Assembly (NCBI RefSeq): GCF_000212735.1
Contig: NC_015510.1
Span: forward strand, 7,069,001 to 7,133,000
Direction of reading: 5' to 3'
Source of the DNA: Haliscomenobacter hydrossis DSM 1100
Lineage (GTDB): Bacteria > Bacteroidota > Bacteroidia > Chitinophagales > Saprospiraceae
Length of the DNA: 64,000 bases
Part shown: piece after piece, positions 50,236 to 59,403 of the stretch
How the letters are laid out: each line of letters starts with the position of its first letter
Position numbering within the stretch: the stretch's first letter is position 1
Made by a program: the position numbers and the translations under genes
The notes under the pieces: model-generated
Told to the model about the DNA's origin: nothing
What the model saw: only the letters and a program-made list of their open reading frames with translations
Databases searched by the model: none

Positions 50236-51222
50236 CTACTTTAGGCGATAAAGTATTCCCCGATAAGCGATCCAGGCTTCTTTACCACTGGCACTAAGAT
50301 AATCGTTTTGGGAGATTTGTACATAGAGTGGTTTGCGGGAACGGTTGGTTGTAGCAAAACGAGCCGTTTTTGTATCAATAGTTAAGGTATACTGCATCGC
50401 TGAGCGCGATTTGTAATTGGGGTAATCGAGTTGTGTACCCATCGGTATCTCTCCGGTGGTTTCTAACACAAGAGCACCATCACTGGCTTTGTATAAGCCG
50501 GTTTCAGGGTTGTACTTCCAGCCGGGGTTCAAGGGGGCTTCAATCATGCCGTATTGCCGGGTAAATTTATCTACGTCCACTGAATCAATCAGCGACCAAA
50601 TCGTTCTGGTTTTATCTACAGCTTGTGCCAGTACGACACAACCTCCCCCTTTGGGTAAATTTAAGACCCGCACAGAAGGGCACGTTTTGAGGTATTTTTC
50701 GCGAGCAGGCAGGTATAGCTCCAATTGTTCTTTGGGTAGTAATTCTTCCAGGTTTGTTTTAGTCGGAAAACTATTTTCGGCGTAATAGGGAATCTCTTCA
50801 CTGAGTTCAAGGCGCTCGGTGTCGTACAGACGGACTTTGTCGTTGAGGAACAAGACCAGGTTTTTGTGTTCAATCCACAGGTGGGCAGGGTCATTGAATT
50901 CAAATTTGGGCAAATCCTTGCGCTTGCGCAGTTGACCATTGGCGCTAAAGCAAAGCAATTGGTAGTCGGTACGCCAGCGCTCCTCCACGGTGTTGTTGGG
51001 GTTGATTTTGTTGTGGGCCAGTACGAAGATTTCTTGTCGTTCTTTGGAGATCAAAAAGGTTTGAACCACATACTCAGTATCCAAAGGTATTTCATCCACC
51101 ACCATCGCAACATTATCGGTATTGGGAAACCAGGGTAAATTTTGTTTGGGGTTGTCGTCGCGTTTTCCACAACCAAAAAGAAAAGAAAGTAGAGACATGC
51201 TGATGAGGGTGAAATGTTTCAA
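50236..51222 (-). CDS. Hypothetical lipoprotein (328 aa)
   Basis: The protein has a lipoprotein signal (MSLLSFLFGCGKRDD, Cys near 18). The rest is a mainly beta protein whose segments alternate hydrophobic and polar residues (for example LLCFSANGQLRKRKDLPKF, NLVLFLNDKVRLYDTERLEL), suggesting a propeller-like fold, but no named repeat can be assigned. The function is unknown. It precedes the DUF885 gene with a 29-nt gap, so the two may form an operon. It is divergent from the glycosidase-like/SUMF gene. Confidence 0.75.
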   Translation of the reverse strand: MKHFTLISMSLLSFLFGCGKRDDNPKQNLPWFPNTDNVAMVVDEIPLDTEYVVQTFLISKERQEIFVLAHNKINPNNTVEERWRTDYQLLCFSANGQLRKRKDLPKFEFNDPAHLWIEHKNLVLFLNDKVRLYDTERLELSEEIPYYAENSFPTKTNLEELLPKEQLELYLPAREKYLKTCPSVRVLNLPKGGGCVVLAQAVDKTRTIWSLIDSVDVDKFTRQYGMIEAPLNPGWKYNPETGLYKASDGALVLETTGEIPMGTQLDYPNYKSRSAMQYTLTIDTKTARFATTNRSRKPLYVQISQNDYLSASGKEAWIAYRGILYRLK

Positions 51223-51308
51223 GGCAATGTTTTTGTTGAGAATGCTATGCTTTTCAAAAGTAAATCATTTCTTTTAATTCTTGAAGCTGATCAACTGAAA
51301 AGCGCCCT

Positions 51309-51326
51309 ATACCCCGCACGGGGTAT
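51309..51326. promoter_or_regulatory. 18-bp palindrome in the divergent spacer
   Basis: ATACCCCGCACGGGGTAT is two perfect 8-bp half-sites around CA, 24 nt before the ATG at 51351 and about 90 nt before the divergent lipoprotein gene. It may be an operator or an mRNA hairpin that hides the ribosome site. No regulator gene is nearby. Confidence 0.5.
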
Positions 51327-51350
51327 GGTACTACGAAAACCAAATGAGAA

Positions 51351-54131
51351 ATGAAACAGTTCAACCGCCTTACCCTATTGGTGATTTATTTAGTCCTGCC
51401 TTTTTTGACTATTGCTCAGGTTGGCCCACAAATGCGCTCCAATGCAGCAAGTTTTGACCTTTGCTCCTATGTCCTCAATGGCCAGACGCAATTCAGCCGG
51501 GCTGCAGTTTTCCAGCGTCAGGTGCAGGACACTTTTTTTTACCGTCAAGGCAAACTGGAACTGGCTTTTTGGCCCGAAAAAACAGCCGGTAATTACCAAA
51601 AGTATGCCCTGCGCTTGCGCAATTCCAGTGTAGGTGACACCCTTACTTTGGAAAATGTGGTACCGTTTGGCGCTGGGTCAGAGCGGGTTTACCTTACGGG
51701 CCTGGGCAAACATCCCTTGTCGCGAGCGCACTTGTTTCGCCCTGGCATGAAACCCGTCAATGTCATCGTGCCGGACAATGCCTGGCATTTGGGTTATGCG
51801 GATTCCCAGTCCAGCGATGGCCAAAAATTCTGCGCCCTGACCCGCCGCGTGGCCTGGTCGCAACAGCACATCCAGCGTCGCCGTTTTGAAACCATCCTCT
51901 TTTCCGGTGGCAGTGTGACTTACCATTTTTGGGTCATGTCCTATCAGGGCGAATGGCAAGCGGGACTGCGGCGCGTCTTTCAGGAACATTACCTGTTCGA
52001 TCTGGAAGGAAAAACCTTTGATGAAACCTTGTACCAACGTGCCGACCTGCAATGGATCCGCAAAACTTACGCCATGCACCTGATCATGGCCTGGGATCGC
52101 GATTTTTACGACCCCAAAACCCAAAAATACACTTACGAGGAGTTTTTGAAAAAAACCAAACCGCTCTATGGCGGAGATGAAGTGGTAGGCATTTGGCCCA
52201 ATTGGCCCATGCTGGGGCTCGACCAACGCAACCAGTGGGACATGTACCGCGCTTTACCCGGAGGCTTGAGTCGCCTGAAGCAATTGGCTGAACTTGGTCG
52301 CAAAAAATACGCCACCAAGTTTTTCATCAGCTACAATCCCTGGGACGAAAGCACCCGCTGGGTAGACCACCACACGGGCATGTCGGAAATGATTGAAGCC
52401 ATCACCGCCGATGGTGTGGTGCTGGATACCGAGGGCAAATCCAGCCCCGAACGCCAGGCTGCTGCCGACAAAGTCCGCCCCGGCGTGATCATGTACAGTG
52501 AAGGCATGGCTGTACCCAAGGATATGGAGGGTATTGTATCCGGACGGGTCCACAACGCCTTGTACTACCCACCATTGCTGAACCTGAACAAGTTTATCCG
52601 CCCCGATTTTGCCATTTTTCGGGTGGCGGAGTTGTACCTGGAACCCATTCGGCGGGAATACGCCCTTTCGATGTTCAATGGCTACGGCACGGAGGTCAAC
52701 CAGTTTCGCCCCGGGCATCCCAATTGGGTAGAGGAAGATTACCGTTTTTGGGGGCGAACCTTGCGGGTGTTGCGCGAAAATTCCAGCGTTTTTACCCAAA
52801 AACAATTCCTGCCACTGCTGGCTACACAACGCGACAGCATTTACGTCAACCAGTGGCCGGGCACAAATAAAACGGTATTCACCCTTTTCAGTTTGCAGCC
52901 TGCGGGCTATCGTGGTCCTCTTTTTGAAACGCCGCAGCAATCGGCTCATCACGTGGTGGACTTGTGGAATCATACCGAAATTAAACCGCTGGAAAAAGAT
53001 GGCCGTTGGCAAATTCCGGTTGATCTGGAAGCTTTTGCCCAAAAATGGCAGGGGACCAACAATGAAGGCGCGGTAGGGGCGATTGCTATTTTTCCAGAAT
53101 TGTTGCAGGTAGAACGCAAGGGAGATGTATTGAGTTTTTCGGCTTCCCGTGGGCAAACCATTCGCATTTGGTCGGGGCATCCTGCTTACGATCAGACGCC
53201 CAAAGAATACAAAACTACGACCCAACAGATTGCCTTGCACCGGGTATTTGAGCATCCCGAAGGCAAGTTTGTCATCCAGCTATTGGAAGATGGAGAACTG
53301 TTGGACGAAAGAGTCATTTGGGTGGAAACGGGATTGGCGCGATTGACCAGTCAAAAGGCTACCTATTTTCCAGCGACAACGGTACCTGTGGGCATGCTCC
53401 GCATCCCCGAGGGCACTTTCCGCATGAAGGTAAAATACGGCGACGATTTTATCCCTAATCCACGCGAATATCCAGAGGAAGAATTAAGCATCCCCGCTTT
53501 TTTGATGGACAAACACCCCGTGACCAATGTGCAATTTGGGCAGTTTTTGCAAGTTTCCAAATACCACCCCCAAGATACTACCAACTTCCTGCGACACTGG
53601 CGGGGCGGTAAAATTCCGCAGGGGCAGGAGCAGTTTCCGGTCACTTATGTCAGTTATGAAGACGCGCAGGCTTACGCCCGCTGGGCTGGAAAACGCCTGC
53701 CGACCGAGATCGAATGGCAATACGCTGCGCAAACTTCCGATCTGCGGGAATGGCCCTGGAGCAAAGATGCCCAGGTGAAACGTACACAACAGGTCATCAC
53801 CGAAACGCTTACGGTGTCAAAGATACAAGTGGATTCTACCTTGTGCAATACGGGCAACGGCAAATTGTACCCGGTAGGATCCTACCCGAAAGGCGCGAAC
53901 CCCTTTGGTCTGGAAGACCTGGTGGGCTGCGTTTGGCAAATCACCAATGATGTGTACAGCAATGGCACCAACCAGTTTTTGATCCTCAAAGGTGGCAGTT
54001 ATTACCTGCCCGCCAGCAGTTGGTGGTACGTGGAAGGTGGCCCGCGGGAATTGAGTTACACCCAAAAATTGATGCGGATATCGCCGGGGTTTGAACGGAA
54101 TGGGACGACGGGGTTTCGGTGCGCGCGGTGA
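51351..54131 (+). CDS. Glycosidase-like barrel fused to a SUMF1/FGE-like domain
   Basis: The 926-residue secreted protein (signal peptide 1-23, ending LTIAQ) has two parts. Residues about 60-660 look like a clan-GH-D-like glycosidase: a beta-rich N-terminal region, then a barrel-like core with MHLIMAWDRDFYDP, EVVGIWPNWPMLGLD, FFISYNPWDESTRW and DGVVLDTEGKSSPER, where the aspartates could be catalytic. Residues about 685-926 are a formylglycine-generating-enzyme-like (SUMF) domain: RIPEGTFRM, MDKHPVTNVQFGQFL, YARWAGKRLPTEIEWQYAA, GLEDLVGCVWQITND, GTTGFRCAR. The paired copper-binding cysteines of true FGE are missing near LKGGSYYLPAS. So this domain is likely structural or sugar-binding. The assignment of the first half is inference from motifs. 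Confidence 0.75.
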   Translation: MKQFNRLTLLVIYLVLPFLTIAQVGPQMRSNAASFDLCSYVLNGQTQFSRAAVFQRQVQDTFFYRQGKLELAFWPEKTAGNYQKYALRLRNSSVGDTLTLENVVPFGAGSERVYLTGLGKHPLSRAHLFRPGMKPVNVIVPDNAWHLGYADSQSSDGQKFCALTRRVAWSQQHIQRRRFETILFSGGSVTYHFWVMSYQGEWQAGLRRVFQEHYLFDLEGKTFDETLYQRADLQWIRKTYAMHLIMAWDRDFYDPKTQKYTYEEFLKKTKPLYGGDEVVGIWPNWPMLGLDQRNQWDMYRALPGGLSRLKQLAELGRKKYATKFFISYNPWDESTRWVDHHTGMSEMIEAITADGVVLDTEGKSSPERQAAADKVRPGVIMYSEGMAVPKDMEGIVSGRVHNALYYPPLLNLNKFIRPDFAIFRVAELYLEPIRREYALSMFNGYGTEVNQFRPGHPNWVEEDYRFWGRTLRVLRENSSVFTQKQFLPLLATQRDSIYVNQWPGTNKTVFTLFSLQPAGYRGPLFETPQQSAHHVVDLWNHTEIKPLEKDGRWQIPVDLEAFAQKWQGTNNEGAVGAIAIFPELLQVERKGDVLSFSASRGQTIRIWSGHPAYDQTPKEYKTTTQQIALHRVFEHPEGKFVIQLLEDGELLDERVIWVETGLARLTSQKATYFPATTVPVGMLRIPEGTFRMKVKYGDDFIPNPREYPEEELSIPAFLMDKHPVTNVQFGQFLQVSKYHPQDTTNFLRHWRGGKIPQGQEQFPVTYVSYEDAQAYARWAGKRLPTEIEWQYAAQTSDLREWPWSKDAQVKRTQQVITETLTVSKIQVDSTLCNTGNGKLYPVGSYPKGANPFGLEDLVGCVWQITNDVYSNGTNQFLILKGGSYYLPASSWWYVEGGPRELSYTQKLMRISPGFERNGTTGFRCAR

Positions 54132-54252
54132 TACCGACGAATTCTACCTCAACTCCTTCAAATTCTAACCGACAAACACCAAAATCGGAAAATGTCGCAT
54201 CTTTATTTTCGTTAAATACTTGTTTGAATGTGTACACAAAATAAAGATAGAC

Positions 54253-55800
54253 ATGAAAAAAACACTCAGCCTGGCGGCTTTGGCATTGCTGTTGCTTGGG
54301 TCACTCCACAGCCAATCCCGCTTTTCTTTCGAAGACCCACAAATGGATACTTTTTTTGCCAATAAAGCAAATATCCCAGTGGTGAAGGGGAGGTTGTTGA
54401 ATTGCACCAAAGCAGACCTGGATACCTTTCTCATTCGTTATGTTTTGGTGGTTCCTACCCCCGAACGGCAGTCGATGCGTTATGCTGATCTTAAAAAAGA
54501 TGGCTCTTTTGAAATCAAACTGGATTATGCCATCCCGTACCAGCAGATTTGGTTGATGTTGCCGTTTAGCTTTTCTGAGGTTATTGCCAACAAAGACCTA
54601 TACATCGAAGCAGATGTTCGAGCGCTGAGGAATACCTACAATATGCACAAAGAAAAAGGAACAGATCTTCCGGTTGGTCATGATCTGGTTTATCAGGGAA
54701 CCGATGCCGCAATCAACCAAATGAAAAACCAGTACACCAATTTCGAACCAGAGACAAGGCAGGAATTTTACAAATTGCATAGCGTTGCTTGGAACCATAA
54801 GCTTACAACAACAGAAAGGACTAAGGCCTGGACGCAGGCTTTTGCTATACTGGAAGCCATGGAGCAACGATTTTTAGAACAACACCCATTTGAAGACGGC
54901 TGGATTTTAGAGAATGAACGAAAATCAGAATATTACGGCTATCTTTTTATGATAAACTTAACCAGTAGAATACCTCGAGGTGATGCATTAATACCCCAAG
55001 GAGATACGTTGAAAGAAGCTTTTTTGCACAAACCTTATTTGGTTTCCAATGATGGCAACTCCTATTATCGGTACTTGTCTTATCTCTTGTCCAATCCTCC
55101 GAAAGAGGATATTCTAGACGGATTGGCTAAAGTGAATTTTTCCGCACGAAAAGCGGATTTGGTCAAAACCATCGGCGGCCCCGAAGGCTTATACGAACGC
55201 GAAGCCTACATCGAAAAAATGCTCCCCACCATGCAGTCCAACTGGTGCAAAGATCTGATTCAACAAGAGCTCGCCAGCAAAAAGCAACAAACCGCACAAA
55301 TCAATGCGACCATACAAAGCATGCCCCAGAGCACCAGCAAAACGAGCCTGGGTAAATCCATTGGCTCTTTGCCCCAAGGTGCCAATTTGTATGTAGCCGA
55401 GGAAGAAAACATCGACAGCCTGGTGCAGCGCATTCGCGCCTTGTACCCCCAACAAGCCATCATCATCGATGTATGGGCAACCTGGTGCGCTCCTTGTATT
55501 GACGACATCAAAAACAGCAAACCCACCAAAGACAAACTAAAAGAATTGCCCGTGAAAGTGGTTTACCTTTGCGTAAGCAACAGCTCTACGGAAGACAAAT
55601 GGAAAAAAAAGGTGGCAGAACTGGGCGTGGATGGCGACCACATTTGGCTGTCTGGCAAACTATCGACCGCCATCATGGAAAGATATGGCCTCGCTGGTTA
55701 CCCCAGTTATGTCTTCATTGATCCTAAAGGGGTGTACCACCCTAAAATGATTCAGAGCATTCAGTACTTGGATATTGAGGGCCTTAAAAAAAGATTGTAA
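54253..55800 (+). CDS. Secreted thioredoxin-fold (TlpA-like) protein
   Basis: From the ATG at 54253 the product has 515 residues with a signal peptide (MKKTLSLAALALLLLGSLHS). The C-terminal 150 residues form a TlpA/ResA-type thioredoxin domain with the redox motif WATWCAPC (about residue 410) and the cis-proline loop GLAGYPSYVFID. The N-terminal 350 residues are a helical region of the kind found in Bacteroidota redoxins, with no enzyme signature. It likely reduces or isomerises disulfides in the periplasm. A start at 54220 would put a charged stretch before the signal peptide. The gene converges on the LytTR regulator gene with a 6-nt gap. Confidence 0.88.
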   Translation: MKKTLSLAALALLLLGSLHSQSRFSFEDPQMDTFFANKANIPVVKGRLLNCTKADLDTFLIRYVLVVPTPERQSMRYADLKKDGSFEIKLDYAIPYQQIWLMLPFSFSEVIANKDLYIEADVRALRNTYNMHKEKGTDLPVGHDLVYQGTDAAINQMKNQYTNFEPETRQEFYKLHSVAWNHKLTTTERTKAWTQAFAILEAMEQRFLEQHPFEDGWILENERKSEYYGYLFMINLTSRIPRGDALIPQGDTLKEAFLHKPYLVSNDGNSYYRYLSYLLSNPPKEDILDGLAKVNFSARKADLVKTIGGPEGLYEREAYIEKMLPTMQSNWCKDLIQQELASKKQQTAQINATIQSMPQSTSKTSLGKSIGSLPQGANLYVAEEENIDSLVQRIRALYPQQAIIIDVWATWCAPCIDDIKNSKPTKDKLKELPVKVVYLCVSNSSTEDKWKKKVAELGVDGDHIWLSGKLSTAIMERYGLAGYPSYVFIDPKGVYHPKMIQSIQYLDIEGLKKRL

Positions 55801-55806
55801 AGCGGT

Positions 55807-56514
55807 TTACCCCATCTCCTCCAGATACTCCAGAATCTCTTTTCTTCTGGCGCGGCTGATTGGAATGGTAGTCTCATTGATAAACACACACTGGGGTTGC
55901 CAGCCTGTGACCGCTTTCAAATTGATCACAAAACTGCGATGAACCTGTAGGAAGGGAGGAAGGAGTAAATCTTCCAGCATGTCCGTCAAGGACTTACGTT
56001 GAACCAGGACGCCTTGATGTTTCGTGTGCACTTCAACGTATACATGATCTGCCTTTAAGTACAAAATGTCTTCTGCTGGTACAAGGTATATGTTCGACCC
56101 GTCGTAAATGCTGAGTTTGGTTTCATGGAAGCTTTGAGTCTCTTGTTTGTGCAGGGCAATTTCTATGTTGGCGTAAAGGGCTGAGGCCTGGATGGGTTTG
56201 GTCAAAAAAGACGCAGGAAATGTTTGTTTGGCCTGATCAATATGCTTTTTGTCGGTTTGCGAGGTCAGGTAAATAAAAGGCACAGTTTGCACTTGCTGCT
56301 GAAGAAAGATCGCCAGGTCAATTCCTGTTTTGGGACCGCTTAATCGGATATCGATCAGCACCAGGTCAGGCTGCTCCGCTGTCAAAAGTTGTACTGCTTC
56401 CTCATAAGAAATGGCTATGCCACTCACCTGATACCCCTGCTGCTCCAGGTACCTTTGTATGGTATCCGCAATTAAGATTTCGTCTTCGACGATTAGGATC
56501 TTCCACTTTCTCAA
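55807..56514 (-). CDS. LytTR-family response regulator
   Basis: The 235-residue protein has a receiver domain (about 1-120; acidic DE pair in VEDEILIAD, phospho-acceptor Asp in LVLIDIRLSG near 55, Lys in FLTKPIQ near 105) and a LytTR DNA-binding domain (about 135-235; YLKADHVYVEVHTK, RKSLTDMLEDLL, QVHRSFVINL). LytTR proteins bind pairs of 9-bp direct repeats about 12 bp apart. Such a pair lies upstream of the astacin gene at 59204-59239, two genes away. Its partner kinase is encoded immediately upstream, 34 nt away on the same strand. Confidence 0.93.
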   Translation of the reverse strand: MRKWKILIVEDEILIADTIQRYLEQQGYQVSGIAISYEEAVQLLTAEQPDLVLIDIRLSGPKTGIDLAIFLQQQVQTVPFIYLTSQTDKKHIDQAKQTFPASFLTKPIQASALYANIEIALHKQETQSFHETKLSIYDGSNIYLVPAEDILYLKADHVYVEVHTKHQGVLVQRKSLTDMLEDLLLPPFLQVHRSFVINLKAVTGWQPQCVFINETTIPISRARRKEILEYLEEMG

Positions 56515-56548
56515 GGTAGAATTGTTTAATGACTCAATTCCGGGAAAC

Positions 56549-58378
56549 TCAAACTGCTTCTAAGTTAGCTGCATTTTTTTCCTGGAAAAAAATAGTATAG
56601 CTAGCCCCGCCTTCATTTTGCGATTCCACTTGCCCTTTTAATTGGCGAGCCATACTTCTGATCAAATAGGCCCCCAAGCCACCTTCCCGGCCCTTCAAAT
56701 GACCGCTTGGAAAGCCGGGTCCATTGTCTTTGTAAAACAAATAGAATCCATTTTGTTCGGATTTCAACTGAATGTCAATAAGCGCTGGGCGGCCCTTTTG
56801 ACGGCCATATTTAAAACTATTGGTAATCAATTCATTCAACATAATCCCAAGGGGAATCAAGGTATCTAGATTAAAGAACTGTTCCGGGATTTTCAGCTGG
56901 AATGTTGAGTCTTCCCTGGCCATGGCTTGCTGGAGGTGTGAACAGAGTTTTTTGGTGTAATTCAAAAAGTCCACCAGTTGTCCTTCTTGCCCCTGGTACA
57001 ACACATCATGCACTGCTGCAATCGCGTAGATTCTGGAAGACATGGCCTCCAAACCATTGCGGGTGTTTTCGTCCTTGATGTCTTCTTTTTGCAGCTCCAA
57101 TAAACTGATGATCACTTGGAGGTTGTTTTTCACCCGGTGATGGATTTCACCTTGCAGCATAATCTGTTGTTCAAGGGAGTGGGACAATTTTTGGTTCGTT
57201 TCAAGAATGGTTTTGGACTGTTGCCTGGTGATCCGATTGGCTTTTCGCAGGCGCAAATAATAATAAACCAAAATGCTGGTAAAAAACAGGGTGATACAAA
57301 CCATAATCAAGGCACCACGAAAGCGCTGTCGCTCCAAAACGAGGAGTTGTTCTTGTATTTTGAGTTGCTGCGTGCGTTGTTCGTCTTTGTACTTTCCGTC
57401 CACTTCTACCGCGCGATCGTGGTCTTGCAGTTCCATAAACAAAACCTTTTGCGACCAGCCCCGATTTGAATAAAAATACGCAGAATCAAGCCTGCCAAGT
57501 TGTTTGTAAATCCCGCCCTTATTCAAGTAGGCCTCGTGTAAAGTAGCGTTTTTTTCATCTCCAGCCGCTATCGACTGATAGGCGGTTACAATAGATGAGT
57601 CGACATACAACCTGGCTTTGTGGTGATCCACAAGTTTTAAATATAAGCCCGCAATGTGCAGGCATTCCTCACTTAAGCGCTTATAGTTGTGCATTCTACG
57701 TAGAATTCCAGCAGATTGTTCATGGTGTTTGATTGCAGTTTGAGGTTGCCCTTCCTCTTCATAAAACCCCATCAAGGTGTGGCCATCTGCGACCAGGAAA
57801 GGAAGTTTGAACGCTTCGGCAGTTTTAATAGCCTCCAATGCGAAATACCGCACACTATCGGGGTACCCAAAATTGTAATGCCAGGATGCACTCCTAATTG
57901 CCAAGGCAGGATATGTGGCATTTAAACCATGTTGAACAATCGCCATTCGAGCATCGCCAAGGTTTGTTTTAGCCTGATTTGGCCTTTGCAATTTTTGGTG
58001 CAATTGAGCCAGCCCCAGGCAGGCTTCTGCATGGATCCGCCACTGGCCTTTCAGGCGGCTTTTTTCTTTTACGGCGTTGAGTATCCGCATGGCCTGCACA
58101 TTCCTGTTGTCATTGGCATAAGCAATACCCAGGTTCAAGGTTACATCTAAAAAGAAAGAAGTATGGGTTAATTTTTGCTCTTCCAATTGTTGGAGGAGCG
58201 GCGAGAGATAATAAATCGAACTGTCATTTCGTGATAGATCAATGAGTTGCTTTGCCTTGCTTAGCGTTTGCTGCATTTGAGCGGGAATGACCCGTTCGGG
58301 TGATTGAGCCAATGAGGCCAACTTTATTCCCAAGAGTAAAACAATACTCGTGAAAGTAAAAGAAAGCAGCCTTCCCAT
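56549..58378 (-). CDS. Sensor histidine kinase with TPR region, HisKA_2 type
   Basis: From the ATG at 58378 the protein has about 609 residues: signal peptide, a tetratricopeptide-like helical region (about 30-330), one membrane helix (about 355-375, GALIMVCITLFFTSILVYYY), a short coiled coil, the HisKA_2 phospho-acceptor motif GEIHHRVKNNLQVI (about 415) and a HATPase domain (NELITNSFKYG, DNGPGFPSG, GLGAYLIRSMA). The acceptor His is in HHRVKNN. It would phosphorylate the LytTR regulator downstream. The periplasmic TPR region suggests sensing of a protein partner rather than a small ligand. The start at 58420 would add 14 residues and spoil the signal peptide. Confidence 0.9.
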   Translation of the reverse strand: MGRLLSFTFTSIVLLLGIKLASLAQSPERVIPAQMQQTLSKAKQLIDLSRNDSSIYYLSPLLQQLEEQKLTHTSFFLDVTLNLGIAYANDNRNVQAMRILNAVKEKSRLKGQWRIHAEACLGLAQLHQKLQRPNQAKTNLGDARMAIVQHGLNATYPALAIRSASWHYNFGYPDSVRYFALEAIKTAEAFKLPFLVADGHTLMGFYEEEGQPQTAIKHHEQSAGILRRMHNYKRLSEECLHIAGLYLKLVDHHKARLYVDSSIVTAYQSIAAGDEKNATLHEAYLNKGGIYKQLGRLDSAYFYSNRGWSQKVLFMELQDHDRAVEVDGKYKDEQRTQQLKIQEQLLVLERQRFRGALIMVCITLFFTSILVYYYLRLRKANRITRQQSKTILETNQKLSHSLEQQIMLQGEIHHRVKNNLQVIISLLELQKEDIKDENTRNGLEAMSSRIYAIAAVHDVLYQGQEGQLVDFLNYTKKLCSHLQQAMAREDSTFQLKIPEQFFNLDTLIPLGIMLNELITNSFKYGRQKGRPALIDIQLKSEQNGFYLFYKDNGPGFPSGHLKGREGGLGAYLIRSMARQLKGQVESQNEGGASYTIFFQEKNAANLEAV

Positions 58379-58442
58379 GCATCCAATTAATTTTGATAAA
58401 GTTGCCCGAAAGGTATACAAATTCCTTTGTAGTTTTATGTCT

Positions 58443-58463
58443 TCAGGCCAGGTATAGCGGCCT
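58443..58463. promoter_or_regulatory. Small inverted repeat in the leader of the FISUMP gene
   Basis: CAGGCC and GGCCTG flank AGGTATAGC, 23 nt before the ATG at 58486, within the divergent spacer between the kinase and this gene. It could be an operator or leader hairpin; no more can be said. Confidence 0.35.
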
Positions 58464-58485
58464 GAACAATCTCAATTTTGCCACT

Positions 58486-59199
58486 ATGAAATTGCCGAAA
58501 ATCATTACAATACTCGTCCGCCTTGTCATTTTTACCGGGATCCTAGCCAGCAACCTCCTTCCAACAAGTTGTACAACGGACTCCCCGCAACAAGCTGGGA
58601 AAACATCCAAGGCAAAGGAATCACCAGTTGATCTTTGTACCGATAAAGCTGGAAACAGTTACAAAACCATCAAAATAGGCACCCAAACCTGGATGGCAGA
58701 GGACTTGCGGAACGGCAAAATTGAATGTGACCATGACCTAAAAGTTATCTTTTCAGACGGCCTGGAACGGGGACCAGGCGTTGCTTTTTATGATACGCTT
58801 CCGCATTATGCTTTTTACAACAATAAAGATTTGGGCAATAATGGGATTATTTACAATTATGGCGTAATTCAAAGTTGTTCCATTTGCCCGGAAGGTTACA
58901 GGATTCCTACTAAAGCGGATTGGGAAGTGTTGATCAAGCAACTCGGCGGATGGAGTGTGGCCGGGAAGAGACTACTCAGTGGTGGCGATAGTGGCTTTAA
59001 TGCAACACTGAATGGCCGGATCGACAGTTATGGCTCGGGTTTACAAAATGCCATTGGATTTTGGTGGAGCAATGACCTGGCTGTACACTCCCCCAAAAAG
59101 GAGGCCTTTGCCTTTGAAGTGAATAACCTGGGAATTGTCAAAATCAAAGGGCAGGATATTCGGGTTGGAAACCATGTGCGCTGCATCAAGATGAAGTAA
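58486..59199 (+). CDS. FISUMP-domain lipoprotein
   Basis: From the ATG at 58486 the protein has 237 residues with a lipoprotein signal (Cys in LLPTSCTTD, about 26). It carries a Fibrobacter succinogenes major paralogous (FISUMP) domain: DKAGNSYKTIKIGTQTWMAEDLR near 55, CPEGYRIPTKADWEVL, SGFNATLNGRI and the final VRCIKM. Domains of this type are frequent on Bacteroidota surface proteins; the function is unknown. It is divergent from the two-component operon, and a start at 58393 would place 31 residues before the signal peptide. Confidence 0.85.
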   Translation: MKLPKIITILVRLVIFTGILASNLLPTSCTTDSPQQAGKTSKAKESPVDLCTDKAGNSYKTIKIGTQTWMAEDLRNGKIECDHDLKVIFSDGLERGPGVAFYDTLPHYAFYNNKDLGNNGIIYNYGVIQSCSICPEGYRIPTKADWEVLIKQLGGWSVAGKRLLSGGDSGFNATLNGRIDSYGSGLQNAIGFWWSNDLAVHSPKKEAFAFEVNNLGIVKIKGQDIRVGNHVRCIKMK

Positions 59200-59203
59200 A
59201 AAA

Positions 59204-59239
59204 TACCATTCAGAACATACTGGCTACCGTTTAGAACAT
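59204..59239 (+). promoter_or_regulatory. LytTR-type binding site: two 15-bp direct repeats, 21-bp period
   Basis: TACCATTCAGAACAT (59204-59218) and TACCGTTTAGAACAT (59225-59239) are direct repeats whose starts are 21 bp apart. The second contains ACCGTTTAG, a full match to the general LytTR half-site (W-M-M-G-T-T-N-R-K); the first differs by one base. They lie 5 nt after the FISUMP stop and about 165 nt before the astacin gene. A possible -7 element TATTTTTA is at 59277-59284, with no -33 TTG. Confidence 0.65.
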
Positions 59240-59403
59240 CGTCCTGTCCAAAGCAAATGCAGGTGGGGGAAGGGGCTATTTTTATGCTTACAAGAATGGT
59301 TTACAGGCAAAATCAAAACACCTGAAACCATGAAGTTACTTTGCCACGAAACCTGATTTCGCAAGGTATAAGTAACTATGTGCAACCTAAAACTCTAATT
59401 AAA

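Noticed and set aside
52254-53255. 333-aa minus-strand frame opposite the glycosidase-like/SUMF gene
   Set aside because: Shadow of a long coding region on the plus strand; no recognisable motifs and no own promoter.
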